Assembly: GCF_000234665.1 (NCBI RefSeq)
Contig: NC_018325.1
Span: 193,501 to 257,500 of the forward strand
DNA from: Leishmania mexicana MHOM/GT/2001/U1103
Taxonomy: Eukaryota; Euglenozoa; Kinetoplastea; Trypanosomatida; Trypanosomatidae
Length of the DNA: 64,000 nt
Reading direction: 5' to 3'
A program made the translations under genes and the position numbers. A model generated the notes under the pieces. That model was given only the letters and a program-made list of their open reading frames with translations. It searched no databases and was not told the DNA's origin. Positions 58,480 to 64,000 of the stretch are shown one piece after another. How positions within the stretch are numbered: the first letter of the stretch is position 1; the number at the start of each line of letters is the position of its first letter.

Positions 58480-60723
58480 ATGTTCAAGTTTTTTACAGAG
58501 AAGGCGAATCATCAGGCCCTCAAGGCCGTGCTGTGCGCCATGTTTGTGCAGAAGCCCCTCGAGGTGACGCTGGGCAGCACCTACAGCACGCCGTACCTTC
58601 AGCTGCCCAAGTCGGGGGCGCTTCTGTACAGCTGCAATGAGGCGGCGCGTCTTCTCTGGAACACGCACGCCGCGCCGTCGCCCGTCGACACCTCGCTCGA
58701 AGGAGAGGCGGAATGGCTCGAGTGGGAGTCGACGGTGCTGACGCCAGCCTTGACCCCCCTCTACACGCAGCGACGCATCACAGGTGAGGCTGAGGTTGCC
58801 CTGAAGAAGCTCGACTCCACCATCGAGGAGCACCAGGGTACCGTGGCGGTGAAGGGGTCGCCGTCGTCCAAGTCTTTCCTAGTCGACAGTGTCCTCTTCG
58901 CGTCCCTCCTGCCGGCCCTGTGCAAAGATGGGCTGCTCCCCGCCGCGCAGGCGGCGAGGGTGCCACATTTGGTGAAGTGGTTCCAGGCTTTCCAGGCGGA
59001 GCACGCGGAGCTGATTGCCTCTGCTTTCGACTTGCTGTCGGTGCAAGAGTGTGGCGACTTCTTGCGGGTGCCGCAGGCGTACGAGGTGAGCCCCAAGAAG
59101 GGGAAGGTCTTCTTCGCTACGACGCCGATCTACTACGTGAACGCGTCGCCACACATCGGCCACGTCTACAGCACGCTCATCGTCGACGTTCTCGGCCGCT
59201 ATCACCGAGTGAAGGGAGAGGAGGTGTTCGTGATGACAGGTACGGACGAGCACGGTCAGAAGGTGGCCGAGGCGGCGGCGAAGCAGGGGGTATCGCCGAT
59301 GGACTTCACAACGAGTGTGTCGAGCGAGTTCAAGCAGTGCTTCACGGAGATGAATTATGACATGAACTACTTCATCCGCACGACGAACGCGACGCATGAG
59401 AAGCTGGTGCAGGACATCTGGAAGAAGCTGGAGGCGAAAGGGGACATCTACCTCGGCAAGTACGAGGGCTGGTACTCGGTAAGCGACGAGTCATTCCTGA
59501 CGGCGCAGAACGTGGCGGACGGTGTGGACAAGGATGGAAAGCCGTGCAAGGTCAGCCTGGAGAGCGGCCACGTTGTGACGTGGGTGGAGGAGGAGAACTA
59601 CATGTTTCGTCTTAGCGCGTTCCGCGAGCGTCTCCTCAAGTACTTCCATGAGCATCCCAACTGTATCGTCCCGGAGTTCCGCCGCCGCGAGGTGATCAAG
59701 ACGGTCGAGAAGGGTCTCTTCGACTTGTCCATTTCCCGTAAGCGCGAGTCCGTCATGAACTGGTCCATCCCGGTCCCCGGTGATGAGCGCCACTGCATCT
59801 ACGTGTGGCTGGATGCCCTCTTCAACTACTACACCGGAGCCCTCACCCGTGTCGCGGCCGACGGCACCGAGACGCTGGACGAGGACCACCACACACTGAA
59901 CCGGTGGCCGGCCGACGTGCACGTGGTCGGCAAGGACATCCTCAAGTTTCACGCCATTTACTGGCCGGCCTTCCTCATGTCCGCGGAGCTGCCGCTGCCG
60001 GAGCGGCTGGTGTCGCATGGGTGGTGGACCAAAGATCACAAGAAAATTAGCAAGTCGCTCGGCAACGCCTTCGACCCGGTGGAAAAGGCGAAAGAGTTTG
60101 GCATCGACGCGCTCAAGTACTTCCTGATGCGCGAGTCGAACTTCCAAGATGATGGCGATTACAGTGACAGGAACATGGTAGCCCGCCTGAATGGTGAACT
60201 CGCCGACACGCTCGGCAACTTGGTATCGCGCTGTGTGGCGCCGAAGATCAATGTGAACGGTATGTGGCCGGAGCCCGCGGAGTACAGCGAGAGCGACAAG
60301 ACGCTGATCGCCTCGCTCAACAACCTGGCTGGCACGGTGGATCACTATTACTGCCTACCTGACATTCAGCACGCGTTGATTGCCATCTTCGACGTGCTCC
60401 GCAGCCTCAACGCCTATGTGACCGAGAACGCACCGTGGAAGCTGGTGAAAACGGACACGGCGCGCCTCGGCACAGTGCTGTACGTAACGATGGAGGGGCT
60501 GCGCATCTGCACCATGTTCCTGCAGCCGGTGATGCCGCAGAAGGCGAAGGAGATTATGGACGCGCTCGGGGTGCCGGAGGCGGCGCGCGCGGACATGGAA
60601 AACTACCTATTTGGCATCGTAAAGCCGGGGACGAAGATTGCTGGCTTGGCGGAGGGCCAGGTCATCTTCCAGAAGGTGACACTCCCGGCCGAGGAGGGGG
60701 AGCGCAGTTCCAAAGGGCAGTAA
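58480..60723 (+). CDS. methionyl-tRNA synthetase, cytoplasmic
   Basis: A 747-residue class I aminoacyl-tRNA synthetase that charges tRNA-Met. Residues 1 to about 205 form a GST-C-like N-terminal domain, used in other eukaryotes to dock synthetases or cofactors. The catalytic part has [18 protein letters not shown] with the HIGH-type motif at 225-228, [12 protein letters not shown], then [13 protein letters not shown], and KKISKSLGN at 521-529 as the KMSKS loop. The expected zinc-knuckle region (around [12 protein letters not shown]) has no cysteine sets, as in the bacterial MetRS1 type. A helical anticodon domain follows ([15 protein letters not shown] and [15 protein letters not shown]). The start is the ATG at 58480 ([10 protein letters not shown]). 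Trypanosomatid MetRS is known as a bacterial-type enzyme and a drug target. Confidence 0.96.
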   Translation: MFKFFTEKANHQALKAVLCAMFVQKPLEVTLGSTYSTPYLQLPKSGALLYSCNEAARLLWNTHAAPSPVDTSLEGEAEWLEWESTVLTPALTPLYTQRRITGEAEVALKKLDSTIEEHQGTVAVKGSPSSKSFLVDSVLFASLLPALCKDGLLPAAQAARVPHLVKWFQAFQAEHAELIASAFDLLSVQECGDFLRVPQAYEVSPKKGKVFFATTPIYYVNASPHIGHVYSTLIVDVLGRYHRVKGEEVFVMTGTDEHGQKVAEAAAKQGVSPMDFTTSVSSEFKQCFTEMNYDMNYFIRTTNATHEKLVQDIWKKLEAKGDIYLGKYEGWYSVSDESFLTAQNVADGVDKDGKPCKVSLESGHVVTWVEEENYMFRLSAFRERLLKYFHEHPNCIVPEFRRREVIKTVEKGLFDLSISRKRESVMNWSIPVPGDERHCIYVWLDALFNYYTGALTRVAADGTETLDEDHHTLNRWPADVHVVGKDILKFHAIYWPAFLMSAELPLPERLVSHGWWTKDHKKISKSLGNAFDPVEKAKEFGIDALKYFLMRESNFQDDGDYSDRNMVARLNGELADTLGNLVSRCVAPKINVNGMWPEPAEYSESDKTLIASLNNLAGTVDHYYCLPDIQHALIAIFDVLRSLNAYVTENAPWKLVKTDTARLGTVLYVTMEGLRICTMFLQPVMPQKAKEIMDALGVPEAARADMENYLFGIVKPGTKIAGLAEGQVIFQKVTLPAEEGERSSKGQ

Positions 60724-63700
60724 GAAGGGCACGTGGGCTTCTCCAGCCTGCCATTGCGCGCCCCGCAGCCGCTGCACCTTCGTGGAGCGGGCAGCGGGTG
60801 GCGCGGTGAGAAAGCAACGACGACTTCTATGCTCGCAGACCATTCACTTTGATAACAAACAGCAACCCCCCAAACGAATGAATACCGAGAGCAAGGGTAA
60901 CAACAACCCTGTCTTGCACGGCTGAGTGATGGTCTCCGCCCGCGGTAACGTGATGCGAGTTACACGATTCATGTCCAAACAGGGCTACCAACAGCCGGAT
61001 GCGCGCTGCACCACCTGACGTGCTGCAGAGGTGGTTTTGCGAGAGCAGAAAGCGCATGTTGTGTGCCAGTCTGAGCTCGTTTTTTCTCTCATATCTTTGT
61101 CCCCACCCCTCCCACCGTGATGGCGGGTGAGGGTGTGGGGGAGGGGCGAGGGACGCACACGCACCCCTCTCAGTGCGTGGCACCTCAGGGACCAGTACCC
61201 TCTCTGTGGGAAAGACAGGCAGCCTCCTCCCCCACCCCCTGCCAAACGCCAGAGCCACTTCTGGTAGTGACGGGGTCAGGTGCCTACGCCGCAGGAGAGG
61301 GAGGTCAGAGCGATGCATCGCTGCTGGTGTCGGCGGTGGGGCCCTGGATGACGCTGCATCGGAGTGACCCGCGAGAGTGAGCACTATCTGTACCATCCAC
61401 ATGGTGAGCAGGGTGTCACCGTGACGCGGGCGCCTCCCACCCCCGGCCCTCACACACCGCCCACTGGTGTGGGGAGCCTGGGCGCCACCGCGAGGTTGGG
61501 CCTGTGACAGGGGCTGGAGGGAGGTATGTGTGTGTGTGGAGGTGGAAGGGTGTTGGTGCTCACGTTGTGCGGCAGAGAAATGGGTAGGTGAGGCAGAACA
61601 ACAGCCGAAAGATGCCTCGTTCTCTCTCTTGGCCCGTGCACGCCTTCGGTCGATGGACTCGGCGCATGTGTCCGTTATATTCTCATCCATTCTGTGTGAC
61701 ACATAGCTGATTTGTGTTTTCGATTCTTTTTTTTTGTGTGCGTGTATGAATGTGTGTGTGTGCGTGCTTGGTCTCTCACAAGCACGCACACACAGATGCG
61801 GGCGGCTGTGCTTCGTGGGAGGGGCGATGTCCTCCTCGCCCCTATCTTTACTCGCTCTTTTCTCTATATATGTGTGTGTGTCTGTGTGTTCGACATGTTA
61901 CACGTAACGGCGGAGTCACCGAGAGCAGCGGGGCATGGAAACGGGGGAGGGAGGGGGGAGGCATACATGAGAGGAGAAGCGCTAATACCTTGCGCACGCG
62001 CGCATGCACATGTCCCCAACCCCCCTTACACGGTGCGAGTGGCCCGTCGTTGTCGTTTCGCCAAGAAGACGCAGGCGCTCACCAACGCGCGCATACACGC
62101 AGGACTGAAGTCCGAGACTATGGCACAGGCGTTTGCTTGGAGTACGTCGCATTGTGTGCTCCTCCTCGTGTGTGTTGTTGTGTGCGCGTGTGCTTGGAGA
62201 AGTGGGCGCACATGAACGGCTTCCATGTCTGCGCCGCCCCTCGCGATTTTCAACGCCACATCCCTTTCCCAGTCAATGACAGTCTTTCCGCCTACTTATC
62301 CACAGAAAAAAAAGAAAAGCAGAGCCGTACGTCACGCTACGCCACGTTTTATCGCCAGCCAAGCGCCCCCCTCTCTCTCTCTCGGTGACCTGTGCAGTTG
62401 TGTGTTCGCACGGCACACGTGAAAAAGCGGAAGCCGCCACGGCCGAAAGCGGTCCGTTGAGGTCCTCTTTCCCAGGATGCGTGTCGGCGTTTCCATTTCC
62501 CCTTCTTGGCCCCCGTTCTTCCTCCTCTGCCCATGTCACCGCCGCTCTTTATCCTTCCGGTCTTTCCACAGATGGAGTGTCCGCCCCTCCACCCCAGGTC
62601 TGCAACGGCAGAGGGGCAGAGCTGCACAGGCGCTACCCGGGCAAAGAGGCACTGGACGTGGACGTCTTCTCTGCACAATGTGTAGGCGTACTTGCCACTG
62701 GAGGTGCACGGCGAGTTGGTTGTAGAATGGTGCAGGGTCGTTACCGGGCAGATTCGCGAGCTGCTGCAGGCGTTGAGCGGCAGACTCTACAGCAGCAAGG
62801 ATGGGGCACTGGCGCACGTCGTACCGCGAATGGCCGGCACTGCCAGCCCACTACGCCGTGCCGGTGTGCTGTCACGCTTCGCATCGAGTGCAGTGCACGT
62901 CGTCTCCGAGCTTTTGATGCACGTACAAGGTTCCTCGTTTGTAGGCACAGCGCAGTGAAATGGCAGTACCGGCAGCGCTGCTGTAGCCACTCAGTTCATC
63001 CTTTAACGCAGGCCACTCGATCCTGAATCACCGCGTGCGCGGACGACTACCCATAACTACTGCACGTCGGCCCTCCCCCCGTTTCAATGTACGTGCGCGC
63101 CGTAATTGGCCGATGCGACGGCGGCGCATACCCACGCTCTCTCTCATGCGCAGACGCTTCGGGCTTACAGCCGGGGGCAGTCGTTCCGAAGGTCGCGCGC
63201 TCGTCTCGGCCCCTTATCCGCTTTGTTTTGCTGTGTGTGTTGTGCTCGGTGAGGGCGCGAGGTGCTCTCGTGGCGTGTTTGTGCAGCGGCACGTCTGAGG
63301 GGTGTAGTGTGCCTTTCCACGTGTTCGAGTCAACCCCCGCGTACGACCTTCACTGACACACACACACACACGCAGCCGCTGATGATGATGCGTGTCAGCG
63401 AATCATGTGCACCTGCTGCTACTCAACTGTGAGAAGGGAAACACAAAAGAATAAGCTCAGAGAGGAAGCGGGATGCGCGACGGTGCAGGCCACATGCGCC
63501 TGGGCACGCTCAAGAGCGGCACGTGAGGACATCACTCACACGGCTTTTCCCCTCTCTCTGTCTCACTCTCTTACAGACACACCACAGGGGGTGCATCTCA
63601 GCTGACGAGGCGCGAAAACGCAACCTGTGCAGCGACAGCGGCGGAGGCGAGTACAACGCCGCACCCCCTCCTCCTCAAACCAGAAGCCGACGTGGGTGAC

Positions 63701-64000
63701 CTACAACGCACATGTCGCAGAGAGAACGAAACACCAAGATGTGCTGGGCCCTTTTATGGGGTATCCACCCGTGCGCGATGCTGTGTGCCCTGGTCGTTCT
63801 CTCTTCTTCCCCTGCCTCTCTCCTTTATTACATCTGCCCATCCATCCATCTCTTCCCCTCTCCCCCTCCCACCGGTCTCGACTCGTGCGTTTTTCTGCCT
63901 TCGGTCCGTTGTTCTCTCTCTGTGTGTGTGTGTGTGTGTGTGTTTGTGTGTGCTGGGACAGCTGAGAAGCGCTCCGCACGTCTCACCTCTTCTCCTTTCT
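60724..64000. other. 3' flank of MetRS and intergenic region with repeat copy F
   Basis: Contains copy F at 61135-61600, TG runs at 61735-61765 and 63918-63952, and a CA run near 63357-63372. A stretch at about 62600-62960 has protein-like frames broken by a stop (see findings). No intact gene is supported, so the next gene of the array must begin beyond the window. Confidence 0.55.
61135..61600 (+). repeat. SIDER-like dispersed repeat, copy F (internal deletion)
   Basis: Oriented with transcription in the probable 3' UTR of MetRS. The core is clean from CAGTGCGTGGCACCTCAG to GGGCGCCACCGCGAG. It then jumps directly to GTTGGGCCTGTGACAG, so about 147 bp present in copy D are absent. The far end GTTGTGCGGCAGAGAAATGG matches copy D's GAATGTTGTGCGGAAGAATGG. 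Confidence 0.78.

Noticed and set aside
14959..61600. Spaced repeats considered as a CRISPR array or insertion sequences
   Set aside because: Copies are kilobases apart, in both orientations, about 0.3-0.6 kb long, without a transposase gene; a degenerate retroposon family fits better.

Overview
The window looks like nuclear DNA of a Leishmania-type trypanosomatid. The evidence is intron-less genes in two long same-strand arrays, long GC-rich intergenic stretches full of pyrimidine tracts followed by AG (trans-splice acceptors), many CA/TG, TA and CCACCA microsatellites, and six copies of a dispersed repeat that I read as a SIDER-type degenerate retroposon. From memory, the gene set (histone deacetylase, ABCE1, ATP synthase subunit c, RPN5, NOT1, methionyl-tRNA synthetase) fits Leishmania chromosome 21. 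I could not verify this, and I cannot name the species.

Layout. Genes from 361 to 18015 are all on the minus strand: a LACTB2-like endoribonuclease, a class I histone deacetylase, a short unknown protein, a dual-specificity-phosphatase-fold protein whose catalytic Cys is Ser, the ribosome recycling ATPase ABCE1, a decayed EF-hand-like gene, an unknown membrane protein with a likely mitochondrial presequence, and a 60-residue membrane peptide. Genes from 23842 onward are all on the plus strand: a leucyl/phenylalanyl-tRNA-protein transferase-like protein, ribosomal protein eL36, a Mic10-like MICOS subunit, ATP synthase subunit c, a 722-residue unknown, proteasome subunit RPN5, a two-finger CCCH protein, a large TEDC1-like protein, a Rab21-like GTPase, a broken pfkB sugar kinase, NOT1 and methionyl-tRNA synthetase.

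The interval 18016-23841 is therefore a divergent strand-switch region, where two polycistronic units are expected to start. It has a strong base-composition asymmetry: the plus strand is C/A-rich up to about 22.0 kb and G/T-rich from about 22.3 to 23.2 kb. It holds two repeat copies whose edges fade into noisy versions of the consensus, so part of 19.7-23.2 kb may be low-quality sequence rather than real biology.

The genes do not form a pathway, as expected for trypanosomatid arrays, where control is mostly post-transcriptional. The post-transcriptional theme is still strong: NOT1 (mRNA deadenylation), a CCCH RNA-binding candidate, ABCE1, a LACTB2 nuclease, eL36, MetRS, and SIDER-like repeats in probable 3' UTRs. 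Start codons were chosen as the first in-frame ATG; longer open frames often begin with GTG or TTG and were trimmed.
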